DNA from: Notolepis coatsorum
Lineage: Eukaryota > Chordata > Actinopteri > Aulopiformes > Paralepididae
Assembly: GCA_963971535.1 (NCBI GenBank)
Contig: OZ020592.1
Location: 51,881,213 to 51,945,212 of the forward strand
Reading direction: 5' to 3'
Length of the DNA: 64,000 bases
The position numbers and the translations under genes are program-made. Of this stretch, positions 35,801 through 44,205 are shown in pieces. Each line of letters opens with the position of its first letter. Position 1 is the first letter of the stretch. The notes beneath the pieces are model-generated. The model had not been told where the DNA came from, made no database searches, and worked only from the letters and a program-made list of their open reading frames with translations.

Positions 35801-38800
35801 CAATATGACAATATTTGTACGATAAGAAATTACGCATTTGATGTCGGAAAAATAAATAATATGGATTCATCTGATCACAGGGCAGCTGCTTAACACTTTA
35901 ATCGCCGGAAACGCCGAAACTCGTCATTGCCCGCCATGCTCATTCTGCCGAAGACGCCGTAACACGTCTTTGATATCAATATTTCAAAAATCTGTGATCG
36001 AAATCATATTTCTCCTCCGGGGACCTGAGATATACTGCTGATCTCCACTCAACTCTCTAACGGTTCAAGAGCGCCATCTGGTGGCCAATCGGCAGATCGC
36101 CCAACAGGAAGTGACGCGCCAAACAGGAAGTGCTCACCCATATTTCGTCCGGGCACTCGCGATCGTTAGCAGGACTCCATCTCGACACACTGGATAATAA
36201 ATCGCTCGCCCTAACTCAATAAACAACGTTATTTGGACGTATATAGTATTATACAACCTGGAAATGGTTCATCTAGATCAGTGGTGCCCAACCAGTCGAT
36301 CGCGATCGACAGGTAGATCGCGGGCTGATTTCAAGTAGATCTTGATTAATAAAATTTGATTATTAAGCTTTTATAAAGCCTCAAATGACGGCTTACAATA
36401 TACAATTTTGGCTGGTAGCTCTCGGGCTAGGTGGTAAATAAAAAAGTAGATCTTGGTTCAAAAAAGGTTGGCCACCCCTGATCTAGATCAACATCCCATA
36501 ATAGAAAACTGTCTACTCCAAGCTGATCGCCCAACGGCCCGAGGAGACTGGGGTAAGTTTCAGCGTTTATTAATACCGTGTTCAATATAAACTGCTCTGA
36601 TGATCATATGACCCACACTAGATGAATGATATAACGTTGCCCACGGAATTATAAACGACCCCCCGCCCATCCGGTCAACATCAGATCATACGTAGTAACT
36701 TCTAGAAGTACCTCCAGTTGAAATTTTTTATCTGGCACCGATCGCTACCAAACTGTATTTGATCATCAATATAATGCATTTGGGGCTATAAATCAAGTTC
36801 TGGAGAAAGCCGCAGAAAACGATAAAAACATACTTATACTTTAGACCGTATTTTAGTATGAATATGTGAATGAAAAAGTATAACGTTGCTACACCCTGAA
36901 CAATAGATATAGGACATTGAATGGGCCATAATAATGTCAATTTAGCAATAGAATTTAAAAAGTTATAGCCCTGCAAAGAAGGGGAACTTCTCCATAGACA
37001 AATAGAGCTGGCTAGGGATGGTAAATTATGAATTTAACCATGGCGAGTGTTAACCATATCTGAACCAGCTATTTTGGACAAATATAGTTACTTTAATTAC
37101 TCAGATATTCAAACATAATTATGCAATTATTGTGAAATGATTGAAAATAATAATTATTTAATGCCTTCTGTGGAATCTGTATTTCTTCTTTCTTATTTGT
37201 TACACATCTGTTTTAATGATTAATTATATACATTTGAAAGAATGCAGGTCAACATGCAATGTATCCCATTGATTGGTATACAATGGGACAGACCTTTGTT
37301 TGATTGATTGATTGATTGAAAACTTTATTAACAGATTGCAGAATGGGTACAGTACAGTACAGCTCAATTACATACAATTGTTAAGGGGATGCAGACCAGA
37401 GAAAGACTTTCGTCTTGTTTACATCAGGGTCCCCCATTTTCAATTCATCATAACATATATGACACACACGACACAGATAGACAGTACTGCTACATCTATA
37501 CATTTATGACATACCAGATTTGCAAATACAGTACTGTTTGTGATACAAAAAGAGTCCAGAAAAGAGAGTACATTTGACGTAGAAACTGTTGGAGGAGGTT
37601 GGGTAGGAGGGGTGGGTGGGGGATAGACTTACACTGTACAAGCAAAACTGTACATTGGAATATTGACAACATACTTGGTCATTTACTGTACATTGGAGGG
37701 GGTTGATATAGCTATACACCTGCATTCCTTCGAATATATCATTAATCAATTAAACTTATATTGAAATACACTATATAGCCTATACACCAACACTGAAATG
37801 ACAGTGGATAAATAAATAAGAACTAAAGCTAATCGGTGGAAATAGACTGCATTAATATTCCATAACAAGTCTTGTGTGCGCCTACGAATGAACAGTATAG
37901 GCTTAATTATGGAATAATAAGCCATACTGCGTTCATTCATTACGCCCGCCGTAGGCTATATATATTATATTTTATTCATTCATTCATATACAGTACTGCG
38001 TGTGTGTGTGTGCGCACGCTGCGGCAGGTGTACCACGAGCTGTATATGATGCCAATACATTAATCTAATCTAGTTAAAATAATAAGGTAGCAGTCCATAT
38101 ACGACATGGTATTGCTATTTCTTCATCAACATAATTTCATGGTGCTGTAATTAACACAACACAAGGATTCAATGTCCCAGATGACATCACTGGTGGCCAT
38201 ATTCAAACTCATGTATGGGGGCAGTGGTGGCCTAAAGGTTAGAGAAGCAGGTTTGTGACCGGATGTAGTCTCAGGCCCAGTCCACACGATCACGGGTATT
38301 TTTGACACATTTTCTTTTTTTTATTATTCAAAAAAAAATACTCTGTCCACACGACTGGTTTAAACTCCGCACAGAGTGATGTATATACATGTAGTACAAT
38401 GCCAAAGCAGTAGGTGGCGATGTAGTTCAAACATGAAGGCCATTTTCAACCAATCAGAAGGGTTGAACGCGTCACTCCACGTCCTGCTCAAAACAGAAAC
38501 CCGCCATCTTTAAATTACCTCGCATTAGGGCGGCTGAGTGGCAAGGCGCTCGCCACTAACGCAGGAGATGCTGGTATCGAGCCCAGCTCTCTGCGTTGCT
38601 ACCGGCTTGGCCGGCCGTCATACTAACACAATTGGCAGTGTTAGAGGGTGGGAAAGCTGGTGGGTGGGGATTGGACGTTGTGGACAGCGACTCCTACAGG
38701 TCGGTTGGGTGACGCCGGTGCTGCGGAAACAGGAAGTATCGGGGGCAGCGTGAGCCTCCCACGCGTTACTCCTCGCCACTGAGAGTTTGAGCTGCTGCTG

Positions 38801-41800
38801 TGAAAAGATGTGACAGGCTGCCTCCTCGTGTACCGGAGGGGACACGTGATGCAAGGCTTCTATCCTCACTACAGCCGACCAGTGGGAGGCATAGTCTAGC
38901 AACATTCAAGACAGGGGAGGGAAGAATTGGAAACACGAAATTGGGATGGGAGAAAAATTGAAAAATGGGGAGAAAAAGTGGATTAAAAAAAAAGAAATTA
39001 CCTCGCATGAACCATTAGCAACATAGCATGTATTTGCGGCAAGAAACAAAGTGCAATAAACAAAAAGATACATTAACTGTGTTCTGCCTCATTTGTTGAT
39101 GAAACAAAACCAACATCAACACAATTTACCACCAAGAGCGGAGAGTTTAGTCTCACAAAAAGATCTCTGATGTTGTTAGCTACATGCTAATGTGATTGGC
39201 ATTTTACATTATAATAGTTAGCATTGAGGCTAGCGTTCATTAACGTAGTAACGTTAACGCTAGTAGAATAAATGGATGAAAACGTTATTTAACAGATTGC
39301 AGAATGGGTGCAATCAGGGACCGAAACTAGAGAGCGCCACCCGCCATTTGCGCTCAGTTTTTACGTTTGGCGCCTCCCACTGAGAGGTCTGACCGCCGTG
39401 TGGCGGGCAATCAAATAGTAAAATAGTCAAATCAAATGTGAAAACTGAAAATCATGATCCAATTCTTTAGCGGAGTTCTCACTCGCTGTCTCAGCACAGA
39501 CATGCAGCGCACCGCGCGCTGCTGCTGCTACCCCCTCCCCACCTGTTTCTGTATGCCTGCATGTAAACAGAGGCTATTGCCTCCGAGTCACCGTGACGTT
39601 AGTCTAGTCAGTGTGGGACCTTCCTGAGATAACGTTAGCTACCGTTACAAAATGACCCAGTCAACTATTCACTTAATTTAATACATGAGGCATTGTGTAA
39701 CGTTATCCAGCCGGCTAGCTACTGATAGCTCCAGACATCAACAAATCCTCCAGCAATAGTCCAGTGCATAATACCTCCGTTGGCTAGGTAGCTCACTAGT
39801 CACTACGAAATGTCGCAGTAAACTAAATAGTTCACTGAGGCGTTGTCCCAACGCCATCCAGCAGTAGCTACAGATAGCTCCTGGCATCAATGTCCTACAA
39901 CAACAACATGCGTATTCGAGTCCCTGGCTTACATCGCATGAGGGCTGCTGACTAGGATCCAGGTGCAGCGCAGGAGAATCCTTTCATGCTGAATGTAGGG
40001 TTTAGGGCCCAGCTGCAGCGCCGGAGAATCCTTGCTGGAGCTGGAGGCCACTCGAGTATACACACAGACAGTGGAGCTGTTTGCAGACAGCGAGGTGGCG
40101 ATGTCTCGCAGATAACACAATCACAAGTATGATTATATAATATATATATTTTATTAAAAAAAAATTATATAAAATAATAATAAAAAAATGTTTTATCAAA
40201 AAAAAGTTGGCAGGTAAGAAATATGCTTGGCGGGTAGATTCTTCCCATCTACCCGCCACTGGCCGGTGAGTCAAAAAGTTAATTTCGCTCCCTGGGTACA
40301 ATACAATACGGCTCAATACAAACAATTGTTATGGGGATGCAGACTGGACTGGGTTCCTTATAACAATAACTTGACAACACATGAGCTTAGTTGGTAGCCG
40401 CAGCTACTTGGGACAGCTCTGCTGTAAACACTGGAAATAACCTCGGTTACTATGCCCACACGCAACCAATGCAACCGGGATGCGCCCAAAACTCCACCCT
40501 GGACCCCGGTTTTCAAAGACCACGGTTGCAGTGTTCCAAAAACCCGGTTGCGTGTGGACGAACAGTGCAACCGCGTACATTAAGGCTCGGTTACATAACA
40601 CCCCGCGTGCGTGTGGACAGGGCCTCAATAACTGTCAAACTAAAGGAATGTGTGCAAAACTGTTTGAAGGTTGTGAATGTGTGTGAGACTAGGTGCAAAA
40701 TAAATTAGTGTTGTTATTTGGTGAAGTTCACCTTTAATGCATTTTCCTATTTTACTAAAAAGAAATCATGGACATCAGACACAGGGGTGATGTTTCATGC
40801 AACAACAAAGCATGTCACTCATTTAGTCCAGGTGTTGTTATGTTCTGTCACCACTAGATTGACACATCGCACCCAGCGGTGGCCTGAAGTCAGTGAAAGG
40901 GTTAACCCTTTGGTAGTGTGGTAGTGAAAGGGTTAATATCCACCACAATGAAGTGCCCTCGAGCAAGGCACTTAACCAGCAACTGCTCCCAGGGTGTAGG
41001 ACTGTGGCTGCCCACTGCTCCTAAATAGTTAGGATGGGTTAAATGCAGAGGACACATTCCAAACAACAAAATAATTCCTGATATGCATGTAAAGATTTAC
41101 TTGGCAATAAAGAGATTATATTTATACATAGATTACACATAGATTATAGTTATACCCTGTGGTGAAAAGTAACTAAGTATTTGTATTCAAGCACTGTATA
41201 TAAGTACAATTCCGAGGTACTTTGTACTTTTACTCCACTACATTTCAAAGGAAATATTGTACCTTTTACTCTACTACATTTATCTGAACCCATTAGTTAC
41301 TTTTTTTTTTTTTTTTTTTTTTTTTTATTATTGCAAAACAAAATTGTTAAAAGTCAGTACTCAACACACAATGCATAATGAAACTAACAATTAAGGTGGC
41401 TAAAATGACATGCAAGTACAGTAACAGAAAACAAAAAAAAGTATATAATAATATTTTACCGTATACAGTGTATATCCAACGAAATTACCAATTGTACCAA
41501 TGTTTTATACAGGATATACTCCTAATACCTATTATCTAAAACCCTACACACATATGCTCCAGCTCGAACCCCCCCCCTCCCGGACCATTAGTTACTATTT
41601 TAAAAGTAACTATTTGTTACTTTTTAAGAAAAAACATTTTGCATAGAAAACATCGCAAAGATGTATGAAGATTATGTGTTTCAAATTTGAAGCCTGCCAA
41701 CTTCAAGAGGACGGAATCAGAGCAGCATAATTGGACGACATAACCTCAGTGGTCAATGGTTTGAACAATCCACACACACACATCATGTAGAATGCATACT

Positions 41801-42810
41801 TTTCCTTTTGATACTTATGTACATTATTTTTTTTTTTTTATCTACTTTTTTCTCCCATTTTCTATTTTTCTCCCATCTCAATTTCGTATCGTCCAATTCT
41901 ACCCTCCCCTGTCTCGAACGTTGTTAGGCCATGCCTCCCACAAGCCGGCTGCAATGTGGACTAAGCCTTACATCACGTGTCCCCTCCGGTACTCGAGGAA
42001 GCAGCAGTCGCATCTTTTCACCTGCACAGCGCGATCTCTCAGCGTCGGGGGTCTGCGTTTTGGAGGGCACGCCGCCCCCGTCGCTTCCTGATTCTGCTGC
42101 GCAGGCGCACCAACCGACCTGTAGGAGTCGCTGTCCACAACGTCCGATCCCCACCCATCAGCTTCCCACCCGCTAATACTGCCAATTGTATTAGTATGAA
42201 CGACCAGCCAAGCTGATAGCAATGCGGAGAGCTGGGCTCGAACCCAGCGTCTCCTGCATTGGTGGTGAGCGCCTTGCTCACTGCACCACCTAGCCGCCTA
42301 TACGTATGTACATTCAACATGAAATACTTCTCTACTTTTACTCAAGTAGAATTTTGAAAGGAGGACTTTCACTTTTACCAGAGTACTATCATATCTGGGT
42401 TTTACTTACTGTGTACTTCTTCCACCACTGCTTATAGCACCCAAGCTACCAGGGAGACATACTGTACAGTAGCTTGCATAGCCCTCCATGGATCTGACGT
42501 GTCACAATATGGCCCTGAATGTTGTAAAACTAGTAAAAGTATAACTATGTTCCACCAACAAAAAACATGGAGCCCAAATCTTTGAACTTTGCTCACTATA
42601 AAACCTTGGAAAACCCAATAAAAACCAGAGGCTATACATCCTGTGGGGTTCTCGAAATATCTGTCTGATGTTCGTTCCGTCGCTCTTTTGCTTTCCCACA
42701 GAATGATGATGAACGTCTCCTACCTGTCGCACATTGAGCAGTTATCTCTGGATGTCTTTGAGTACATCGACTGTGGCAAAAATTCAACTACCCCCCACCC
42801 TATGACGTGA
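17714..42810 (+). CDS. tmem106a: TMEM106A, seven coding exons
   Basis: Single-pass type II membrane protein of the TMEM106 family (late endosome/lysosome and plasma membrane; TMEM106A is linked to macrophage activation). Exons: 17714-17822, 24808-24868, 30509-30662, 32140-32280, 33903-33946, 34919-34972, 42702-42810. They sum to 672 nt (223 aa plus stop) and all six junctions keep phase with GT/AG borders. Visible features: CPTC motif in exon 1; QLVAVI...RLKPKHT before the membrane; one hydrophobic segment ending FFLFPRSV in exon 3; N-glycosylation sites NMT, NVS and NST in the luminal part; conserved Cys pair (TYC in exon 6, YIDC in exon 7). RLKPKHTKL, SYLSHIEQL and the TPHP end favour TMEM106A over B or C. 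It is about 40 residues shorter than the human protein at the N-terminus; an in-frame TAG upstream of 17714 supports this start. Introns total over 24 kb and are full of transposons. Confidence 0.9.
18960..19270 (+). repeat. GTTAGC-rich segment
   Basis: About nine copies of gttagc, two of them in the longer string gttagccagtcagctgttag, lie within 300 bases inside element X. Such clusters occur near many fish promoters; here no exon can be tied to it. Confidence 0.6.
19774..21130. mobile_element. hAT nonautonomous element, 1357 bp
   Basis: Ends CAGTGTTG...CAACACTG with exact 8-bp duplications gtgacaag at 19766-19773 and 21131-21138. Near both ends the motif gtaac.cgttac recurs, as in the common fish family starting CAGTGTTGGGACTAACGCGTTAC. 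The interior carries a foreign LINE 3' end (about 20140-20430, ending (ATTC)n) and a second LINE tail fragment (20880-20940, (TAA)n plus cgttttatatagcgcctttc). Confidence 0.93.
20140..20430 (+). mobile_element. LINE/SINE 3' end, family 'ATTC-tail'
   Basis: Reads aaaatgggggaccctgatg, ttaacaattgtatgtattg, cattctgcaatctgttaa, aataaagttttc and then (ATTC)n. The same order, inverted, is at 30008-30290, 37300-37480 and 39270-40350 (split), and a short plus-strand copy at 62915-62980. All are 3' ends only, so a LINE with heavy 5' truncation is more likely than a SINE. Confidence 0.75.
23086..23205 (+). pseudogene. 5S rRNA-like sequence, copy 1
   Basis: About 120 bases, the length of 5S rRNA: gcttacagccatgcc, cgatctcgtcggatctcggc, ctggttagtacttggttggg, agaccgcctgggaatacca. 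The internal control region is mostly kept (acttgg.tgggagaccgcctgg) but the box A region aagctaagcagg is altered to gctacacaggtt. Probably a pseudogene carried by element X. Confidence 0.85.
23705..23812 (+). pseudogene. 5S rRNA-like sequence, copy 2
   Basis: Closer to the consensus than copy 1 (gcttacggccatgcc, cctgaacacg, ggaagctaagcagg, tacttggatggga, ccgcctgggaataccaggtg) but about 10-12 bases short: one of the two gatctc motifs and the bases between are gone, as expected from slippage between direct repeats. The 3' gcttac-type end is degraded. Promoter boxes A and C remain, so transcription by Pol III is conceivable. Confidence 0.88.
24341..24631. mobile_element. MITE Y, 291 bp, relative of element X
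   Basis: Perfect terminal inverted repeats of about 57 bases begin aacgttaggttataactata and run through cactagtgaacgctcagcgtct. The interior (24420-24590) is the inverted counterpart of 17998-18165 in element X. X and Y abut, sharing a few bases of acagaacgtt, so Y may have inserted into the end of X or the two may act as one composite. Confidence 0.75.
24808..24868 (+). CDS. tmem106a: tmem106a exon 2
   Basis: Sixty-one bases between acceptor tatttgcag and donor GTAAGG. Encodes GHDQLVAVISCNDTRLKPKH plus two bases of Thr. The family usually has QLVALIPYGDQRL here; SCN replaces the PYG/PYS positions. Confidence 0.9.
24978..25120 (-). mobile_element. Rex1-like LINE 3' end
   Basis: On the minus strand this is ...ggggattaataaagaaac followed by (TTGACT)2. 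The plus-strand cttggggaaatgcaagtgtc is typical of Rex1-type 3' ends. Same hexamer tail as the two long LINE copies. A shorter relative with a (TTATC) tail is at 43868-43960. Confidence 0.7.
25170..25940. other. intron 2 sequence, no gene recognised
   Basis: 25170-25280 has a short diverged repeat (acataaatagttaatgc.att, three times). 25360-25840 is of mixed composition with no recognised element end. 25905-25940 begins the motif taaagggtaaata.acccagtaagata that recurs after the hAT element at 27464. Confidence 0.5.
25949..27463. mobile_element. hAT nonautonomous element with internal minisatellite, 1515 bp
   Basis: Ends CAGGGTACAAA and, inverted, CAGGGAACAAA, flanked by exact 8-bp duplications gtaagata (25941-25948 and 27464-27471). 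The right subterminal part (ggctggtaagtcaaaaagtt) resembles that of the hAT at 39315-40294. No transposase. It contains the 85-95-bp repeat array at 26454-27000. Confidence 0.93.
26454..27000 (+). repeat. 85-95-bp minisatellite
   Basis: Unit starts (atttcgcgtttgtaacgtca) are at 26454, 26539, 26627, 26715 and 26810. Each unit contains catcagtggaggctgctg and ends ctttatttcgcggagcataa. After the fifth unit only the catcagtggaggctg core persists, at about 26904 and 26972. Early units differ mainly by one extra gct. Confidence 0.95.
27472..27800 (+). repeat. diverged tandem repeat around cccagtaagata
   Basis: About four to five diverged units of 65-90 bases share ttaaagggtaaat, cacccagtaagatac and ttgaa. 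One more unit lies at 25910-25948, left of the hAT insertion, so the hAT entered this array. Confidence 0.7.
27800..28260. other. intron 2 sequence, nothing recognised
   Basis: AT-rich unique-looking sequence; the open frame at 28038-28346 runs into a MITE and has no family signature. Confidence 0.5.
28269..28620. mobile_element. hAT-type MITE, 352 bp
   Basis: Inverted ends AGGGGTGTAAAGGTACAC and AGGGGTGTAACGGTACAC, with flanks atggtatt and atggtata (8 bp, one mismatch). Subterminal gtaccgaacc motifs repeat. A well-known fish MITE type. Confidence 0.88.
29421..29887 (-). mobile_element. tRNA-derived SINE, copy a
   Basis: Read on the minus strand: head ggcggctaagtggcgcagtg (box A region) and gggttcgagcccagc (box B), long body, A-rich tail. 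Same layout and about the same length (roughly 470 bp) as copies c, d and e. Target duplication not evident here. Confidence 0.88.
30008..30290 (-). mobile_element. ATTC-tail LINE 3' end
   Basis: Starts with (GATT)n then gaaaattgtattaacagatt, gcagaatgggtacaatacag, gtcttgtttacatcagggtc. Near identical to 37300-37480. Confidence 0.75.
30509..30662 (+). CDS. tmem106a: tmem106a exon 3 (membrane segment)
   Basis: Acceptor tgtttcag, donor GTGAGT. Completes Thr then reads KLYMCISMVVCLFLSSLIIF and FLFPRSVTI, the transmembrane helix and its conserved luminal border. The pyrimidine tract is replaced by a (TG)n repeat; see findings. Confidence 0.95.
30871..31431. mobile_element. TA-target MITE (CCGTAATTCC ends), 561 bp
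   Basis: Perfect inverted ends of about 23 bases (CCGTAATTCCTCTAATAGTA...) flanked by TA at 30869-30870 and 31432-31433. A further copy of the end starts at 31294, so 31294-31431 could be a 138-bp element of the same family inside or beside the first. A LINE tail fragment (31121-31160) lies within. Confidence 0.8.
31596..31955. mobile_element. TA-target MITE, relative of 9368-9875, 360 bp
   Basis: Inverted ends CCGTAATTTTC flanked by TA (31594-31595, 31956-31957). The left half matches, inverted, the right half of 9368-9875 (gaatgatgtgtacatatata, ggactataagccgca, gttttaatgtttaattacc). It lacks about 150 bases of the other copy and has a 14-G run. Confidence 0.9.
32140..32280 (+). CDS. tmem106a: tmem106a exon 4
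   Basis: Forty-seven complete codons between cctctatag and GTGAGC, starting NIISLKNENFVPIQIVAFDI and containing the glycosylation site NMT. Corresponds to the NITN/ISNGNYYPI beta-sandwich region of the luminal domain. Confidence 0.92.
32388..32603. repeat. palindromic MITE
   Basis: Arms of about 65 bases: ctcattctccaacggactta, cgacaaaaagggctttct and gggccatttgagacc on the left (to 32457) pair with 32537-32600. The spacer is AT-rich. A single related arm (ggtctcattctcgaacgaat) lies at 35057. Located 107 bases after exon 4. Confidence 0.85.
33090..33721 (+). mobile_element. piggyBac-like family B copy
   Basis: Right end ggcaaccaaagggTTAA at 33721 with the tandem cagaaacgtagatct motif. Matches 16740-16959 and parts of 10853-11158 and 12690-12750. 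A run of 19 G is at 33392-33410. The left edge is not certain. Confidence 0.55.
33903..33946 (+). CDS. tmem106a: tmem106a exon 5
   Basis: Forty-four bases between acceptor cctttgcag and donor GTAAGA, encoding HTIQVDLSLDDDGL plus two bases of Ser. The only exon whose sequence alone would not identify the family; it is fixed by the phase match on both sides. Confidence 0.8.
34414..34538. repeat. 125-bp hairpin
   Basis: Arms of about 42 bases, caccttttcgcacctactcc and so on to gcgcagattg, pair with 34497-34538 with two or three mismatches. Spacer about 41 bases. Looks like a short palindromic MITE; no target duplication identified. Confidence 0.85.
34540..34900. other. intron 5 sequence, nothing recognised
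   Basis: No element end or conserved motif seen before the exon 6 acceptor. Confidence 0.5.
34919..34972 (+). CDS. tmem106a: tmem106a exon 6
   Basis: Acceptor cgtttcag, donor GTAAGT. Encodes (S)TYCKSSTIKVHTLFLEL plus two bases of Gln, matching the family's C....IKVH..L..Q block with the first disulfide Cys. Confidence 0.92.
35353..35801 (-). mobile_element. tRNA-derived SINE, copy b (divergent subfamily)
   Basis: Same plan as the other four copies (tRNA-like head at the right, A-rich tail at the left) with exact 15-bp target duplications aatatgacaatattt (35338-35352, 35802-35816). The head is ggggggcaggtggcgcacgg and the body differs considerably, e.g. gtctcccggtc near the 3' part, so it is a separate subfamily. 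Confidence 0.9.
35890..37053 (-). mobile_element. piggyBac-like element family A, copy 2
   Basis: Inverted relative to 11359-12318, bounded by TTAA (35890-35893, 37050-37053). It is 210 bases longer because it contains a hAT MITE plus its duplication. Without that the two copies are nearly the same length (about 954 and 960). Confidence 0.8.
36279..36480. mobile_element. hAT MITE, 202 bp
   Basis: Ends CAGTGGTGCCCAACC and, inverted, CAGGGGTGGCCAACC (Charlie-like), with exact 8-bp duplications atctagat at 36271-36278 and 36481-36488. Contains gtagatcgcg and gtagatcttg motifs. Confidence 0.95.
37300..37480 (-). mobile_element. ATTC-tail LINE 3' end
   Basis: (GATT)n then gaaaactttattaacagatt, close to the copy at 30008. 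The remaining sequence to about 38100 is AT-rich with short microsatellites and no recognised gene. Confidence 0.75.
38526..38994 (+). mobile_element. tRNA-derived SINE, copy c
   Basis: Head gggcggctgagtggc...ggtatcgagcccagc with boxes A and B, 469 bp, A-rich tail. Exact 14-bp target duplications aaattacctcgcat at 38512-38525 and 38995-39008. Confidence 0.95.
39315..40294. mobile_element. hAT nonautonomous element, 980 bp
   Basis: Ends CAGGGACCGAAACTA and, inverted, CAGGGAGCGAAATTA; 8-bp duplications ggtgcaat / ggtacaat (one mismatch) at 39307-39314 and 40295-40302. It is inserted in an ATTC-tail LINE end, whose text resumes exactly after it (gggtacaatacaatacgg). Two near-identical 22-base blocks (ccagctgcagcg.aggagaatcctt..) lie at about 39960 and 40008. 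Confidence 0.93.
41301..41584 (-). mobile_element. retroposed sequence with poly(A) tail
   Basis: Begins with a run of about 26 T (poly(A) on the minus strand) and is flanked by exact 11-bp duplications ccattagttac (41290-41300, 41585-41595). The body was not recognised; it could be a truncated L1-clade 3' end or a processed transcript. Confidence 0.75.
41826..42299 (-). mobile_element. tRNA-derived SINE, copy d
   Basis: Minus-strand SINE, head ggcggctaggtggtgcagtg, box B gggttcgagcccagc, A-rich tail; target duplication atac(t/g)tatgtacatt at 41811-41825 and 42300-42314. Ends about 400 bases before exon 7. Confidence 0.93.
42702..42810 (+). CDS. tmem106a: tmem106a exon 7 and stop
   Basis: Acceptor ctttcccacag. 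Encodes (Q)MMMNVSYLSHIEQLSLDVF, then EYIDCGKNSTTPHPMT and TGA at 42808-42810. A run of three ATG codons follows the junction. Possible polyadenylation signal attaaa near 42954. Intron 6 is 7.7 kb, the longest of the gene. Confidence 0.93.
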
Positions 42811-43867
42811 TGAACTGCAATTCTAGTTTACAGCCACAAACAACTTAATTTTTTATGGAGAAAAAGTCATGCAGGGAAGATGGATTTTCGGGAACATACA
42901 TACTGTACCCACAATGGCTTATGAGGTGTTATAATCGTGATTTGTGGATGAGCTATTAAAGCTCTTCTAAAAAACTAAAAGAAAAAAAAACAGGTTTATA
43001 ACTTCTAAACAAATGTGAAAACGATCTCATCAATGCCATAATCTGGTTATTGATATGGGTGATTATGTGCTTCTATGTACCAGGGATGCACATTTTCACT
43101 GCCAATACTGACTGAGTACTAAACCAATACAGAATACCAAAGTCACAGTTACAAGAAATGTAGAAAACCAAGTCGACACATTGCACATGAATCTTGGTAC
43201 CAGATTTTAGTACTGGGGGAAATTATCTGACACAGATATACCATGTTTTAGCCCGGTATTGGCCCGATATCTGATACAGATATTTTAGCCTGGTATCATC
43301 ACGATAGTGATACAGTTATACCATGTTTTAGCCTATTATCGGCCCGATATCTGATAGGCAGTGTTGGTATTGGATCATCTCTATTATATGTATGAATAAC
43401 CACACATGATTCATTATTAATATACATATGATACTTTATATCTGTCTTAAATGGAGGGTTACTGCAAATTATGATTACATCATCCTAGACTGAATTTCTT
43501 TTTGTAACAAATGTCCAATTTGTATGTTGTTGTTTTTTGTATGTTGCATGCATTCATCTAGTAAAGGCAAATAATTTTTACTTTTTGATAATTATCTGAA
43601 TAAGATATAACAAAAAATGCTGTCTTATTCTAGTGTATGATTTAGCATAAGTCTTGAGATATGTCACCAAAATGATTATATTTTTTTAAGTTCATTTTGA
43701 GCTATATTTTGCTGTAGCTTACCATTGATGTCTTCTGCATTCATCATTCATCATTTGTTAAGGGTTTTTGAAAAAGGCTTTAATATCCCATGATAGAGAA
43801 CAATGTGCCAGGGATGTGTTCCAATTAGGGTGTGGTGGATCTATAAGGATTTTATGTCTTTTGATTT
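42811..43867. other. tmem106a 3' region
   Basis: No second gene seen. 43239-43360 holds a direct repeat (taccatgttttagcc...cggcccgatatctgata, twice), probably decayed hAT-type terminal sequence like that at 44206-44397. Confidence 0.5.
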
Positions 43868-43960
43868 TATGTAAGATAAGATATTCCTTTATTGGTCCCC
43901 TTGGGGAAATGTATTTAATTTAATTAGCACTTTATTACAAAACAACAATCACAACATGTT
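43868..43960 (-). mobile_element. Rex1-like LINE 3' end
   Basis: aagataagatattcctttat and ggtccccttggggaaatgt: on the minus strand the usual Rex1 ending ...aataaaggaatatcttatctt. Confidence 0.7.
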
Positions 43961-44205
43961 ACTGTGTTTTTTATTTATTGAAATGTTTTCATTTCCTGGT
44001 AAAAAAGTCATGATGTCATAATGTTCGTCTTGGCTGCATCCCTCTCCCTGTGCGTGTCGGCAGCTTCTGGAAGACAAGTCCAGTTCATCATATTATTACT
44101 TAATAATAATAATTATTATTATTATTATTATTTTTTTTTAAATGGTCATCACTTTAACCGATTATTAGTGAAAAAACATTTCTATAATGAACTATTGATT
44201 ATAAT

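Larger units (their letters stand above)
38273..40625. mobile_element. TIR element (AGGCCC.GTCCACACG ends) with nested insertions
   Basis: Left aggcccagtccacacga is matched inverted by cgtgtggacagggcct at 40610-40625. Subterminal motifs repeat the theme gt(c/g)cacacg (38342, 40448, 40549). Between the ends lie SINE copy c, part of an ATTC-tail LINE end, and a hAT element that splits that LINE end. No coding sequence of its own is seen. Confidence 0.7.
41157..42430. mobile_element. hAT-like element with two retroposed insertions
   Basis: Ends CTGTGGTGAAAAGTAACTAAG and, inverted, CAGTGGTGGAAGAAGTAC, the familiar fish type CAGTGGTGGAAAGTAACTAAG. Flanks gttatacc / cttatagc agree at six of eight positions. 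Subterminal gtac/tact motifs repeat. Insertions at 41301-41584 and 41826-42299 make up over half of it. Confidence 0.78.
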
